A stretch of 41,002 nucleotides of DNA from DAIDKA01 sp036498905 (GCA_036498905.1 DASYER010000012.1:1-41002), one strand, 5' to 3'. Positions 23,844 to 32,273 are shown, counted from the stretch's first letter. Notes: generated by a model not told the origin, from the sequence alone. Numbers and translations: made by a program.

Positions 23844-24536
23844 ATGATGATCGACAGACGCCTCGTTTCGTTCCTCGCGGTGGCGGTGTTCGCTGTCACG
23901 CTGGGCGGCACTCTCGGCACTCCGGCGCACGCCGCCGACGCGCCGGCTCACACCACCGCGGCCGACCCGCAGGTGCGCGTCACCACCAATTTGGGTATTT
24001 TCGTCATCGAGCTGTACCCGCAGCGCGCGCCGCTCACCGTGGCCAACTTCCTGCTTTACATCAAAGATGGCCTGTACACCCAGACCCTGATCCATCGGGT
24101 GGTTCCCGGTTTCCTGGTCCAGGGCGGCGGCTTCTCGGCGGCCGACGAATCGCTCAAGACGACCCGTGGGTCGATACCCAATGAATCCGGCAACGGTCTG
24201 CAGAACAAGCGCGGCTGGGTCGGACTGGCGCGCACCGAGGCGCCCCACAGCGGCAACTGCCAGTTTTACGTCAATCTGGCCGACAACCCGGAGCTGGATC
24301 CCCTGCCGGTGCGCTGGGGGTACACCGTGTTCGGCAAGGTCATCGAGGGAATGGACGTCGTCGACAAGATCAGCGACGTACCCACCGGCGCGGAGGGCAA
24401 ATTCAAGAGCGATGCCCCGCTGACGCACGTGGTCATTGAAAAAGTCGAGCTGGTGGGACCGGGTGGCATCAAGCAGGATGGCCCCACGTCGCTGGCACCA
24501 GCCCCCAATGGATCCGAGGTCCTGTCGCCAAACTGA
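23844..24536 (+). CDS. ppiA: Periplasmic peptidyl-prolyl cis-trans isomerase (cyclophilin)
   Basis: A 230-residue cyclophilin with a signal peptide (about 1-31, ending PAHA-AD). The catalytic core is present: IHRVVPGFLVQGGGF (His84, Arg85, Gln93), GWVGLARTEAPHSGNCQFYVNLADNPELD, and GYTVFGKVIEGMDVVDKI. It catalyses proline isomerisation in periplasmic protein folding. A 25-residue Pro-rich tail follows the fold. GAAGTAAAG is about 5 nt before the tandem ATGs at 23844 and 23847. It is 6 bp upstream of lpxH, in the order ppi-lpxH common in gammaproteobacteria. The symbol is by similarity to the exported A-type; ppiA/ppiB naming is inconsistent between genomes. Confidence 0.92.
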   Translation: MMIDRRLVSFLAVAVFAVTLGGTLGTPAHAADAPAHTTAADPQVRVTTNLGIFVIELYPQRAPLTVANFLLYIKDGLYTQTLIHRVVPGFLVQGGGFSAADESLKTTRGSIPNESGNGLQNKRGWVGLARTEAPHSGNCQFYVNLADNPELDPLPVRWGYTVFGKVIEGMDVVDKISDVPTGAEGKFKSDAPLTHVVIEKVELVGPGGIKQDGPTSLAPAPNGSEVLSPN

Positions 24537-24542
24537 AGGCCC

Positions 24543-25256
24543 ATGGCTGAGCTGTTCGTCTCCGACCTGCACCTGGACGCACAGTCCGCCGCGGCCAACG
24601 AACGTTTCCTGAGCTTCCTCAGGCAGGAAGCCGCCGCGGCCCGGGTGCTGTACATCCTGGGCGACCTGTTCGAGGCATGGATCGGCGATGATGACCCAGA
24701 CCCGGTCAAAGCCCGCATCTGCGATGGATTACGGCAGCTGACCGATCGCGGCGTGCCCTGCTTTGTGCTGCACGGAAATCGGGACTTCCTGTTGGGCGAG
24801 CAGTTCGCGGCACGCACCGGCTGCCGGCTGCTGCCTGATCCGGTGATCGCGACCTTCGAGGAGGAGCGCGTCCTTCTGACTCACGGGGATGCCCTGTGCG
24901 TCGATGATCATCCCTACCAGGAACTGCGCACCACCGTGCGCGCGCCGGTGTGGCAGCAACGGTATCTGAAACTGCCGCTGTCCAGCCGGGAGCTGCTGGC
25001 CGGGCAGGCCCGGCGCGGCAGCCAGGCACACACCTCGCGCACCATCCACTACGTCATGGATGTCAACGCGGCGGCCGTCGCCGCCGTATGGCGCACGGGC
25101 GTCAGCCGCATCATCCACGGGCACACGCATCGTCCCGGGATCCACTCAGCCGTGTTCGAGGGGCGCCCGGTCGAGCGCATCGTGCTCGGGGCCTGGTACG
25201 AACAGGGCAGTTACCTGCTGCGCGATTCCGGGCGCTACGAGCTGCGCACGCTTTAG
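24543..25256 (+). CDS. lpxH: UDP-2,3-diacylglucosamine diphosphatase
   Basis: A 237-residue calcineurin-like metallophosphatase of the lipid A pathway that hydrolyses UDP-2,3-diacylglucosamine to lipid X. The metal ligands match LpxH: Asp8 and His10 (SDLHL), Asp41 (GDLFEAWIGDD), Asn79 (GNRD), His114 (LTHGDALCVDD), and His194/His196 (HGHTHRP). It follows the cyclophilin gene by 6 bp. Its stop is 1 bp from the stop of the convergent Spy-like gene, with no terminator between them. It indicates an LPS-bearing Gram-negative organism that uses LpxH rather than LpxI or LpxG. Confidence 0.96.
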   Translation: MAELFVSDLHLDAQSAAANERFLSFLRQEAAAARVLYILGDLFEAWIGDDDPDPVKARICDGLRQLTDRGVPCFVLHGNRDFLLGEQFAARTGCRLLPDPVIATFEEERVLLTHGDALCVDDHPYQELRTTVRAPVWQQRYLKLPLSSRELLAGQARRGSQAHTSRTIHYVMDVNAAAVAAVWRTGVSRIIHGHTHRPGIHSAVFEGRPVERIVLGAWYEQGSYLLRDSGRYELRTL

Positions 25257-25257
25257 A

Positions 25258-25668
25258 TCAGTGTGCGGCCGGGGCCGATGAGCCCGCAGGCGCCCGGTGA
25301 TGGCGCGCATAGGCCTCAGCTTCGACGATACCCTGGTATTTCTTGAACTGAGTCTCGCTCAGGACGGGCTTCAGTTTGGCCATCGCGGCATCTTCGATCT
25401 TCTGATGATTCTGGTGGGCGATCTGAACATCGGTGTTCTGTTCGCGCTCCTGCTTCATGGAAGCGCCCAGGTTGGTGCGTTCCTCATCGAGGATCTGCTC
25501 GAACTTCGGCTTCTGCGCATCGGTCAGCGACAGCTGCGTGGCGAGCTGCGCCATGCGCGCATGCGGGTCGGGCGCGGCGCCAGCCGCGGGGGCCTGCGCC
25601 AGCACGGTGGTCGCACCGAGGCAGAACGCGCACAGCGCGCCGATCATCACCCATGGCTTCTTCATCAT
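25258..25668 (-). CDS. Spy/CpxP-like periplasmic protein (LTxxQ repeats)
   Basis: A 136-residue protein with a signal peptide (about 1-24, ...TTVLAQA), then a helical mature region holding two LTxxQ-type motifs, LSLTDAQKPKFEQIL and LKPVLSETQFKKYQGI. It has a polar helical middle and an Ala/Ser tail. This is the Spy/CpxP pattern of periplasmic chaperone-like or sensor-modulating proteins. It starts with ATG-ATG 3 bp after the stop of the upstream membrane protein and is the last gene of the response regulator/sensor kinase operon. By analogy with CpxP it may signal to, or be controlled by, the adjacent sensor; that is inference. Confidence 0.8.
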   Translation of the reverse strand: MMKKPWVMIGALCAFCLGATTVLAQAPAAGAAPDPHARMAQLATQLSLTDAQKPKFEQILDEERTNLGASMKQEREQNTDVQIAHQNHQKIEDAAMAKLKPVLSETQFKKYQGIVEAEAYARHHRAPAGSSAPAAH

Positions 25669-25671
25669 TCT

Positions 25672-26217
25672 TCAGACTCCCAAACTGTTTTTCAAAGCGC
25701 GCACCGCAGGCGTCGGCGATGGTAGCCGCAGCAGCCGCTGGATGACCAGCGCCATCGGTACGCTGAACGCAAAGGTATGGGCCATGAGGCCGTTCAGGAC
25801 GCTATAGACGGTATAGGTGGGCGGCGCCGGCGAAAAGAGCGCCAGCACGACGTTGTGCATGAAGACCCAGGCAAAAATGCCATAGAACAGCGCGGCGAGA
25901 GTGGCTTCGATGGATCTGGCGCGCAACGCGGGCCAGATCATGGCGAACACAATTCCCCAAATCACCGCCGTCAGGAAATGGATGCACACGCCGATTACGA
26001 AGGCGGTGACACCAAGAGCGCGCACTCCCGGGCCAAAGCTCAGCACCGCGGTATTCTCGGCGATGCCGTAGGCGCTGGTCAGATGCAGCAGGCGCACCCA
26101 TACGATCAGTTCGTATATCCAACTGGTCACGGCGCCCACCACGCCACCGATCAGCCCGGCGCGCAGCGTTGCCGCTGTTCTCGAGGTCGCGTGTACCGCA
26201 ATGCCTGTCGCCGTCAT
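25672..26217 (-). CDS. Polytopic membrane protein, function unknown
   Basis: A 181-residue protein with four hydrophobic segments (about 17-40, 67-93, 100-128 and 140-162). It also carries conserved-looking polar positions such as GVVGAVTSWIYE and GVCIHFLTAVIWGIVFA. I do not recognise a characterised family; it superficially resembles small YagU/DUF1440-like inner-membrane proteins. GGGAG is 6 nt before the ATG at 26215-26217. It lies 23 bp after the sensor kinase and 3 bp before the Spy-like gene, so it is probably a component of the same envelope-sensing operon. Confidence 0.75.
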   Translation of the reverse strand: MTATGIAVHATSRTAATLRAGLIGGVVGAVTSWIYELIVWVRLLHLTSAYGIAENTAVLSFGPGVRALGVTAFVIGVCIHFLTAVIWGIVFAMIWPALRARSIEATLAALFYGIFAWVFMHNVVLALFSPAPPTYTVYSVLNGLMAHTFAFSVPMALVIQRLLRLPSPTPAVRALKNSLGV

Positions 26218-26240
26218 GGTTTTCTCCCAGGTAAAGACCT

Positions 26241-27686
26241 TCAGCCTGATCGCGGGAGTGTCAGCGTGGCCTGCAGGCCGCGCTGTGGCAAGTTCGACAG
26301 TGTCAGGGCGCCGCCGTGAGCCTGCGCGATGTCACGTGCGATGCACAGCCCCAGACCGGTGCCCCCGGTGTCGCGGTTGCGCGAGGATTCGATCCGGTAG
26401 TAGGGCTCAAATACCCGCGCCAGATACTCCGCCGGTATCCCGGGGCCCTGGTCGCGGACCGCGATGGTGACAGCCGCGCCATCCTGCAGATGGACGCTGA
26501 CGCCGCCGCCGAACTTGGTGGCGTTGGAGATGAGGTTGGTGAGGCAGCGCTTCAGTGCCATGGGCTTGCCGGCGTAGAGCACGCGTACCCGCCCGTGCAC
26601 TTCGAAGGGCGTGCCCATTTCGGCAAACTCCCCCTGCAGCGTCCCGAGCAGCTCGTTGATATCCACGGCCTCGGCGGGCTCGTCGTCATTGAGCCCGCGC
26701 AGCAGCGTCAGGGCACCGTGCACCATATTCTCCATCTCATCGAGATCCCGGTCGACGCGAAACTGCATGTCCGGATCATCGATCGTGGTCACGCGCAGGC
26801 GCAGCCGCGTCAGCGGCGTCTTCAGATCATGCGACATGGCCGCGAGCACCCGGGTGCGACTGTCGACGTAGCGCTGCATGCGCTCCTGCATGGTGTTGAA
26901 CGCGCGGGCCGCATCGCGCAGCTCCCGCGAGCCGCGCTCGACCAGCGGCGGCTGGCGCAGATCGCGACCCACCGCCTCCGCGGCGCGCGCCAGGTCGGAC
27001 AGCGGCCGGGTGATGCCGCGGGTCACCACATAGACCGCGACGGCCACCAGCAACGCCAGCAGTATCAGATTGAACAGCAGCGAGCGGGGGAGCGGTGCGC
27101 CGCGCTGTCCCTGCGCCAGCCGGAAGAGCAGATTGTCGCCACCGGGAATGCCGACACTGACATCGTATAGCTGGCCGCCGCGCTCAAAGGTTTCGGCGCC
27201 CGGCCGCGCGAGAGTCATGGCGGGTTTGGCCGTATCGGTGGTCGGCACCACGGCCACGTGGTAGCCGGGCCCGAACAGGAACTTCAGCTGCTGCTCCAAC
27301 GACTGCCTGAAATCCGGCAGCGGAGTCGGCAGGCCCGGGGGCGCGAGCAGCGGCTCGAGCACCCGCTGCGGCGGCGGACGCTGCCGGCGAAACTGCGAGC
27401 GCGGCCAGTTCTGCAGCAGCGCGCTGCCCTCGATCCGTTCGCCGGGCTGTAGCAGTTGCATCGACGCGGTCATGTCGACCACGCGTCGTGACCACTCGCG
27501 CACCGACGCCTGCACTAAGGTTCGATCGCGCTCCCGGGACACCAGGAACAGGGAAATGAGCGAGGCCGCCAGCACTCCGATGAGCACAGCGATGAACAGC
27601 TGACCAAAGAGAGACCGCGGCCAGAGGGACTCTCGCCAGCCGCGTGAGCGTACCCTTCCCTCAAGCGGTCTCGACCGCAACCCCAA
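26241..27686 (-). CDS. Sensor histidine kinase (EnvZ-like, HAMP-HisKA-HATPase)
   Basis: A 481-residue membrane kinase: TM1 about 27-49, a periplasmic region about 50-200 rich in Pro/Arg, TM2 about 202-223, HAMP about 224-276, HisKA with phospho-acceptor His286 (AAMSHDLKTPLTRLRLRV), and HATPase with an N-box (LTNLISNATKFGG), DQGPGIP and GGTGLGLCIA. It pairs with the OmpR-type regulator, whose 3' end it overlaps by 26 bp. No ATG or GTG lies near the expected start. The TTG at 27684-27686, with AAGG 8 nt upstream, is used here; a TTG at 27680 is the next choice. The N-terminal 20 residues are therefore uncertain. Confidence 0.92.
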   Translation of the reverse strand: MGLRSRPLEGRVRSRGWRESLWPRSLFGQLFIAVLIGVLAASLISLFLVSRERDRTLVQASVREWSRRVVDMTASMQLLQPGERIEGSALLQNWPRSQFRRQRPPPQRVLEPLLAPPGLPTPLPDFRQSLEQQLKFLFGPGYHVAVVPTTDTAKPAMTLARPGAETFERGGQLYDVSVGIPGGDNLLFRLAQGQRGAPLPRSLLFNLILLALLVAVAVYVVTRGITRPLSDLARAAEAVGRDLRQPPLVERGSRELRDAARAFNTMQERMQRYVDSRTRVLAAMSHDLKTPLTRLRLRVTTIDDPDMQFRVDRDLDEMENMVHGALTLLRGLNDDEPAEAVDINELLGTLQGEFAEMGTPFEVHGRVRVLYAGKPMALKRCLTNLISNATKFGGGVSVHLQDGAAVTIAVRDQGPGIPAEYLARVFEPYYRIESSRNRDTGGTGLGLCIARDIAQAHGGALTLSNLPQRGLQATLTLPRSG

Positions 27687-28380
27687 TAACGTACCCTTCT
27701 CCGTAGACCGTTTTTATAATCTGCGATGCACGCGCGTCATCTCCCAACAGCTGGCGCAAACGGCTGACGCGCACGTCGATGCTGCGATCCTGAGGATCCG
27801 CTTCGCGTCCGCGCAGCAAGGTGGCCAGCTGCGAGCGTGACAGAACCCGGCTCGGGGAGCCCAGCAATACCGTCAGCAGACGGTATTCCGCCCCGCTCAG
27901 TGCCACCGATCCCCCTTCAGTATCCGTCAGAGTACGGGTAGTTGTGTTGAGCTGCCAGCCGCCGAAGCGGAAACTGCGCACCACGGTCGAGTCCGGGTCC
28001 TTGGGTGCATGGGCGGCCCGCCGCAGCACCGCCTTGATCCGCACCAGCAGCTCGCGCGGGTTGAAGGGCTTGGCCAGATAGTCATCGGCGCCGATCTCCA
28101 GCCCCACGATGCGATCGACATCCTCGCCGCGGGCCGTGAGCATGATGATCGGCACCTGGGAGTGTCGGCGCAGTTCCCGGCACAGCGCCAGGCCATCATC
28201 GCCAGGCAGCATCAGGTCCAGTACGATCAGGTCGAAATGAGTGTGTTGCATCGCCGCAGACATGCCCTTGCCGTCGGCAACGGGTGTTGTGCGAAAGCCA
28301 TTGGTCTCGAGATACTTGGCCAACAATGCGCGGATTTCGCGATCATCATCGACAATCAGGATATGTGGTTGGTCGGTCAT
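27661..28380 (-). CDS. OmpR-family response regulator
   Basis: A 239-residue regulator with a receiver domain (acidic DDD 11-13, phospho-acceptor Asp55 in LIVLDLMLPGDDG, conserved Lys in YLAKPFNPRELL) and a C-terminal winged helix (SGAEYRLLTVLLGSPSRVLSRSQL, DRSIDVRVSRLRQLLGDDARASQIIKTVYGEGYVI). The alpha-loop and wing are of the OmpR type itself. The start is ATG 28378-28380; four codons upstream another ATG exists at 28392. It is followed by its sensor kinase with 26-bp overlap. The upstream intergenic region is shared with a divergent lipoprotein gene and holds a TTGTA-N13-TACAA dyad, a candidate autoregulatory site. Confidence 0.94.
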   Translation of the reverse strand: MTDQPHILIVDDDREIRALLAKYLETNGFRTTPVADGKGMSAAMQHTHFDLIVLDLMLPGDDGLALCRELRRHSQVPIIMLTARGEDVDRIVGLEIGADDYLAKPFNPRELLVRIKAVLRRAAHAPKDPDSTVVRSFRFGGWQLNTTTRTLTDTEGGSVALSGAEYRLLTVLLGSPSRVLSRSQLATLLRGREADPQDRSIDVRVSRLRQLLGDDARASQIIKTVYGEGYVIGVAVETA

Positions 28381-28423
28381 GGCTTGAAGCATCCTGCCCC
28401 GGTACGTGACCGAAGCTGAGTAT

Positions 28424-28446
28424 TTGTAAGAGATTGTTTAATACAA
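28424..28446. promoter_or_regulatory. AT-rich dyad in the response regulator/lipoprotein divergent region
   Basis: TTGTA (28424-28428) and TACAA (28442-28446) form an inverted repeat with a 13-bp spacer in the only AT-rich patch of the intergenic region. It lies 44 bp upstream of the regulator gene and 70 bp upstream of the lipoprotein gene. It may be an OmpR-type binding site or part of a promoter; the short arms make it weak. Confidence 0.35.
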
Positions 28447-28516
28447 CCCGTCCAGCGAACTTTGAGAGTCTTCGCATTTGCGTCCAACGCGCGACCCGTC
28501 CAAACGGAGACAGCAA

Positions 28517-29161
28517 TTGTCACGACTGAGTTGCATCCTGTCAGCACTTTTAATCATCGGTACCACTGCGGGGCTGAGCAGCTGCACGACGACCCTCGCC
28601 ACACGGGCGCCCCGCGGCGTCGATCTGGGCGGCGAGTGGCAGATCGATCTTGCCCTGAGTGACTTCCCACAGGAAGCGGTTCCGAGCCAAGCTGCTGTTA
28701 CCGGTGCGCCGGATCTGTCGGGCGGCACGGGGGGCCAGACGGGCAGACGGGGTGGTCGCGGCGGCCGTGGCATGGGCCGGGCGACCGGAGGAGCCCCGCA
28801 GGGGGGCGGCCGCGCCGGATCCCCGGAACATCACTTCGCCATGCCACCGCATCTGTCAATCAGCCAGAGCGCGACGGGGCTGACGGTGAACATCACCATG
28901 CCCGATGGCAAGCACGTCACCAACACGTATGTGTCAGGTGAGAAAAGCACTGTCACCACGACGCGCGGTATGGCTGATCGGACCTTGGGCTGGCAGGGGC
29001 ACGGTTATCTGATCCGCACCAAGGTGGGCGAGAAGGGTCCGCAGTCGGACGTGGTCTATTCCTTGGATGATGATCAGACGCTCTCGGTCATCTCCACCAT
29101 CACCAACTCGGGCATCTATGACTTCCAGTACACGCTGGAATACGACCGCGTGAAGCCTTAG
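28517..29161 (+). CDS. Putative lipoprotein with Gly/Arg-rich segment
   Basis: A 214-residue protein starting at TTG 28517, with GGAGA 6 nt upstream; no ATG or GTG fits. The N-terminus SRLSCILSALLIIGTTAGLSSC ends in a good lipobox (LSSC), so it should be lipid-anchored. After VDLGGEWQIDLALSDFP comes a Gly/Arg/Gln-rich low-complexity stretch (about residues 66-102). A beta-rich domain follows (HLSISQSATGLTVNITMPDGKHVTNTYVSGEKSTVTT, ending FQYTLEYDRVKP). I do not recognise the family. It is divergent from the OmpR-type regulator and may be one of its targets. A longer frame opening at TTG 28478 would displace the lipobox signal. Confidence 0.75.
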   Translation: MSRLSCILSALLIIGTTAGLSSCTTTLATRAPRGVDLGGEWQIDLALSDFPQEAVPSQAAVTGAPDLSGGTGGQTGRRGGRGGRGMGRATGGAPQGGGRAGSPEHHFAMPPHLSISQSATGLTVNITMPDGKHVTNTYVSGEKSTVTTTRGMADRTLGWQGHGYLIRTKVGEKGPQSDVVYSLDDDQTLSVISTITNSGIYDFQYTLEYDRVKP

Positions 29162-29171
29162 AGCACCCGTG

Positions 29172-29777
29172 TCATGGCGGCCCCGAATGAAAGCGGAACT
29201 GATCATCGGGCGTCGTGGCCAGTTGCGCCTCCCGGCTCGCCAGCACCTGGAGCCGCTCGCGCCAGTTGAGGCCGCTAGCGTGCGCGGCCTGGATCGCCAG
29301 GCGCAGATACAGCTGGAAGTGCCGTGCCTCGGAGCTCTGCAGCTGGGCGTAGAACCGGTCCAGCGGCGCAGGCAAACGCGGCGCGAGCGCCGCGAAGCGC
29401 TCCGCGGAGCGCGCCTCGATCAAAGACCCGGTCAGCAGCAGGTCGAGTTTGCGATGCGGTTCTGAGGTGCGCGACAGCGCCCGCAGGCCGCCGGCGTAGC
29501 GGCCGGGCTTGGCCCGCGTGAAGGGTACGTTCAATTCCTTCATCAGCGCCTGCACCTGCTCGAAGTGCCGCAGCTCCTCGCGCGCCAGGCGCGACAGGGC
29601 CAAAGTCATGGCGTCATCTTCGGGGTACGCGAAAATCAGCGCCAATGCCGTAGAGGCCGCTTTTTTCTCGCAGCCCAGATGATCCACGAGCAGTTCCTGC
29701 CAGCGTTCGCACGCCGCGGCGACCCACCCTTCGGGTGTTGCGCCCAGCAGGATCTGCTGCGGCAACGCCGCGCTCAC
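29172..29777 (-). CDS. miaE: tRNA-(ms2io6A)-hydroxylase
   Basis: A 201-residue ferritin-like di-iron monooxygenase that hydroxylates 2-methylthio-isopentenyladenosine at position 37 of certain tRNAs. The helical iron ligands are visible in LAREELRHFEQV (ExxH), LLTGSLIEARSAERF, and LQSSEARHFQLYL (ExxH). The N-terminal WVAAACERWQELLVDHLGCEKKAASTALALI block is typical of MiaE. It begins with a GTG overlapping the stop of the kinase-fusion gene (GTGA), so it is the distal cistron of the long fimV-purF run. Its stop is 10 bp from the convergent lipoprotein stop, with no clear terminator. Confidence 0.93.
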   Translation of the reverse strand: MSAALPQQILLGATPEGWVAAACERWQELLVDHLGCEKKAASTALALIFAYPEDDAMTLALSRLAREELRHFEQVQALMKELNVPFTRAKPGRYAGGLRALSRTSEPHRKLDLLLTGSLIEARSAERFAALAPRLPAPLDRFYAQLQSSEARHFQLYLRLAIQAAHASGLNWRERLQVLASREAQLATTPDDQFRFHSGPP

Positions 29778-31042
29778 GCAGCCAATTCCCGCGCGCGCAG
29801 TTGCGCCAGCGCCTCGCCGATGGCAGCGGCTGCATCCTGCGCCGAGTCGAACCGGTCCGCGGGTGATTTTGCCAGCAGCCGGTGCACGAGGGGCTGCAGC
29901 TCGGCGTGCGCCTCCGGCAATGTCGGCAGCGGCGATTTGCGATGCATATAGATAATCGCCATCGGATTTTCGGCCATATACGGCTTACGACCCGTGAGCA
30001 TTTCAAACAGGATGATCCCCAGACTGTACAGGTCGCTGCGCACATCGATCGGCTCACCATGTCCCTGCTCCGGGCTCATGTAATGCGGTGTGCCGATGAT
30101 CTGCCCGACATCCGTGATGTCCGCCTCCAGCGCCGCATCCTTGGCCAGACCGAAATCGATGAGCGCAACGCCACCATCCCGCCGCAACATGACATTGGCG
30201 GGCTTCAGATCGCGGTGCAGAACCCCGGTGGCGTGCACGGCGGCCAGTCCCCGCGCGATGGCCTGCGCGGTCAGCAGGGCGTCCGTCGCGCGCAGCGGCG
30301 CGCGCAGTCGCCGTCGCAGATCACCGGCATCGAAATATTCCATGATCATGTAGGCATGTTCATCGCTGATCCCTAAGTCGTACACCTTCACGACGAACTG
30401 CGGGTCCACCCGCTGCGCCATGTCGTGCTCCTGCAGGAGCCGCCGGAAGGCATGGTCCAGTTCCGAGTCGCTCGTCACGTCACGTGCGACCTTGATGGCC
30501 ACGAGTTCCCCGCGCACGTCACTTTCGGCCACGTGCAGCTCGGCAAAATGTCCGGTGGCCAGGGTGCGGATGCGTCGATAGCAGGGAATGCGCGCGCCAC
30601 TGAAGCGCTGCTCCTGCGCCAGCTGGCCCGAGTGAAGACGCTGCGCGCGCGCATTCGATTGCAGCGCAGCGGCGCCGGAGATCGCCGCCAGCAGCGCCTC
30701 GGAGGATTCCCCATTGCGGCCGACGGCGGCGCAGGCACCGGCATTGAGCGCTGACTCGCACAGCGCATCCCCGGACTGTTCGCCCAGAAATACGATCGGT
30801 GCGAAGCCGGCCCGCACCGTCAGGCGCGTGAGTTCCTCGATGCTGCGCGCGGCTCCGTCAAGGTCGCACCACAGATGATCCAGCAGCGCGACATCGAAAC
30901 CCTGGGCGCGGATTTCCTCGGGCAGCGACCCGCGCGTCACCGGGTTGTATTCGACAACCTCCGACTGCAGCCAGCGGATTTCAACGCTGCTGCGCAGTCG
31001 TGCATGCAAGGCAGGATCGTCGCCGATCACCAAGAGGCGCAT
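29774..31042 (-). CDS. Receiver-like domain / Ser-Thr protein kinase fusion
   Basis: A 422-residue protein. Residues 1-125 look like a response-regulator receiver: LLVIGDDPALHARL acidic start, Asp55 in FDVALLDHLW, PIVFLGE, then AGACAAVGRN where the conserved Lys is lost. Residues about 152-410 are a Hanks-type kinase: VAIKVARD (Lys184), HRDLKPANVML (276-286; catalytic Asp278), IDFGLAKD (DFG 296-298), GTPHYMSPEQ and DVRSDLYSLGIILFEMLTG. The glycine-rich loop is degenerate (LATGHFAELHVAE). There is no transmembrane or PASTA region, so it is cytoplasmic. It sits 8 bp after glycerate kinase and overlaps miaE. The receiver may gate kinase activity; targets are unknown. Confidence 0.92.
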   Translation of the reverse strand: MRLLVIGDDPALHARLRSSVEIRWLQSEVVEYNPVTRGSLPEEIRAQGFDVALLDHLWCDLDGAARSIEELTRLTVRAGFAPIVFLGEQSGDALCESALNAGACAAVGRNGESSEALLAAISGAAALQSNARAQRLHSGQLAQEQRFSGARIPCYRRIRTLATGHFAELHVAESDVRGELVAIKVARDVTSDSELDHAFRRLLQEHDMAQRVDPQFVVKVYDLGISDEHAYMIMEYFDAGDLRRRLRAPLRATDALLTAQAIARGLAAVHATGVLHRDLKPANVMLRRDGGVALIDFGLAKDAALEADITDVGQIIGTPHYMSPEQGHGEPIDVRSDLYSLGIILFEMLTGRKPYMAENPMAIIYMHRKSPLPTLPEAHAELQPLVHRLLAKSPADRFDSAQDAAAAIGEALAQLRARELAA

Positions 31043-31050
31043 GCGACAGT

Positions 31051-32271
31051 TTACCGCACGGGCGAATTTGCGATCGGGTGACGTTCGTACCAGCTGCGCG
31101 CCTGCGCGGTCGAAAGTTTGAGACCCACCGCAAGGTCCCCGACATTGGTGCCCGTCGGACCGGTATGGACCAAATCGCCCGCGGCTGCCAGGGCCGATTG
31201 GGAGTCCGCGGCCAACAAACTGCGCTCCACGTCGAGCCCGGCGACGGTCACGCGGGCGCAGGTCTCCCCGTCCACCAAAGCACCTGCATCATCGGTGGGG
31301 CCATCGGTGCCATCCGTTCCGGCGGCGAGGAACAGCAAATCCTCCTCCCCGGCGATGAGTCGCGCCGCCGCCAGCGCCAGGTGCTGGTTGCGGCCGCCCC
31401 GACCGGGGCTCGGGGGCAAGCGCACCACCGACTCCCCGCCCCAGACGCACACCTGCGCCGCACTCAAACACAGCTCATGAGTCAGGCGCACCGCCAACCG
31501 ATCCGCATCACCCTCGAACCGTCCATCGCTGATCCAGGTGCGCAGGTCCGCCGCGCGCACGCCCACCGCCTGCATGGCGTCTTCGATCCGGGCGATGATG
31601 CGGCGGGTCACCTGGTCCGCGGCGGTGGCCACCGGGCCGAGAATGCCGCTGCCGATGACGGCCGGATCATCCCCGGGCACGTCGGACACAAACAATGCCA
31701 GCGCCGCACGGCCTTTGAGACGGGCCGTCAACCCACCGCCCTTGAGGCGCGAGATCGTACGCCGGCGTGCATTCAGTTCGCCGATGTCCTCACCGCTGGC
31801 CAGGCCGGCGGCATTGAGCTGCCGCAGGTCCTGCAGGGTGCTGCCGGGCATCAGCACCTCCACCAGGCTGGAGGCACCACCGGAGATCAGGAACACCGGC
31901 ATCACCGCCGCCGGCATTTCCGCCACGAATTCGAACAGGCGTTGGCCGGCGCGCAGCGAGCGCTCATCAGGCATCGGATGGCTGCTCTCCATGATCTCGA
32001 CGCCGGGCAGCGACTCCACGCCGACCTCGAGGTGGCCATCCTTGGCGATGATGAGCATGCGCAGGATGCTGCCACCCAAGGCGTCATGCGCCCCCAGGGC
32101 CATCGCGCAGGCGGCCTTGCCCACCGCCGCCACGTGGTAACGCGTGGCCGGGTTGCTCGCGGCAATGAGGGGTTTGAGAGTGTCGGCCGTGCGACGTCGT
32201 CCGTCCACGGCCGCGAGACCCGCCTGCAGCAATTCGAGTAATAGCTGACGGCGCGGATCGTTGTCGGTCAC
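31051..32271 (-). CDS. Glycerate 2-kinase (DUF4147/MOFRL, TtuD/GckA type)
   Basis: A 406-residue two-domain kinase: N-terminal DUF4147 domain (AAVGKAACAMALGAHDALGG, SSHPMPDERSLRAGQRLFEF, LISGGASSLVEVL, NARRRTISRLKGGGL) and C-terminal MOFRL domain (WGGESVVRLPPSPGRGGRNQHLAL, LAAGTDGTDGPTDDAGALVDGET, GPTGTNVGDLAVGLK). It should phosphorylate D-glycerate to 2-phosphoglycerate, joining glyoxylate/hydroxypyruvate metabolism to glycolysis. It starts with GTG 2 bp after the purF stop, without a clear ribosome-binding site, suggesting coupling. The function fits serine/glyoxylate or tartronate routes; no such genes are in this operon. Confidence 0.93.
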   Translation of the reverse strand: MTDNDPRRQLLLELLQAGLAAVDGRRRTADTLKPLIAASNPATRYHVAAVGKAACAMALGAHDALGGSILRMLIIAKDGHLEVGVESLPGVEIMESSHPMPDERSLRAGQRLFEFVAEMPAAVMPVFLISGGASSLVEVLMPGSTLQDLRQLNAAGLASGEDIGELNARRRTISRLKGGGLTARLKGRAALALFVSDVPGDDPAVIGSGILGPVATAADQVTRRIIARIEDAMQAVGVRAADLRTWISDGRFEGDADRLAVRLTHELCLSAAQVCVWGGESVVRLPPSPGRGGRNQHLALAAARLIAGEEDLLFLAAGTDGTDGPTDDAGALVDGETCARVTVAGLDVERSLLAADSQSALAAAGDLVHTGPTGTNVGDLAVGLKLSTAQARSWYERHPIANSPVR

Positions 32272-32273
32272 GG

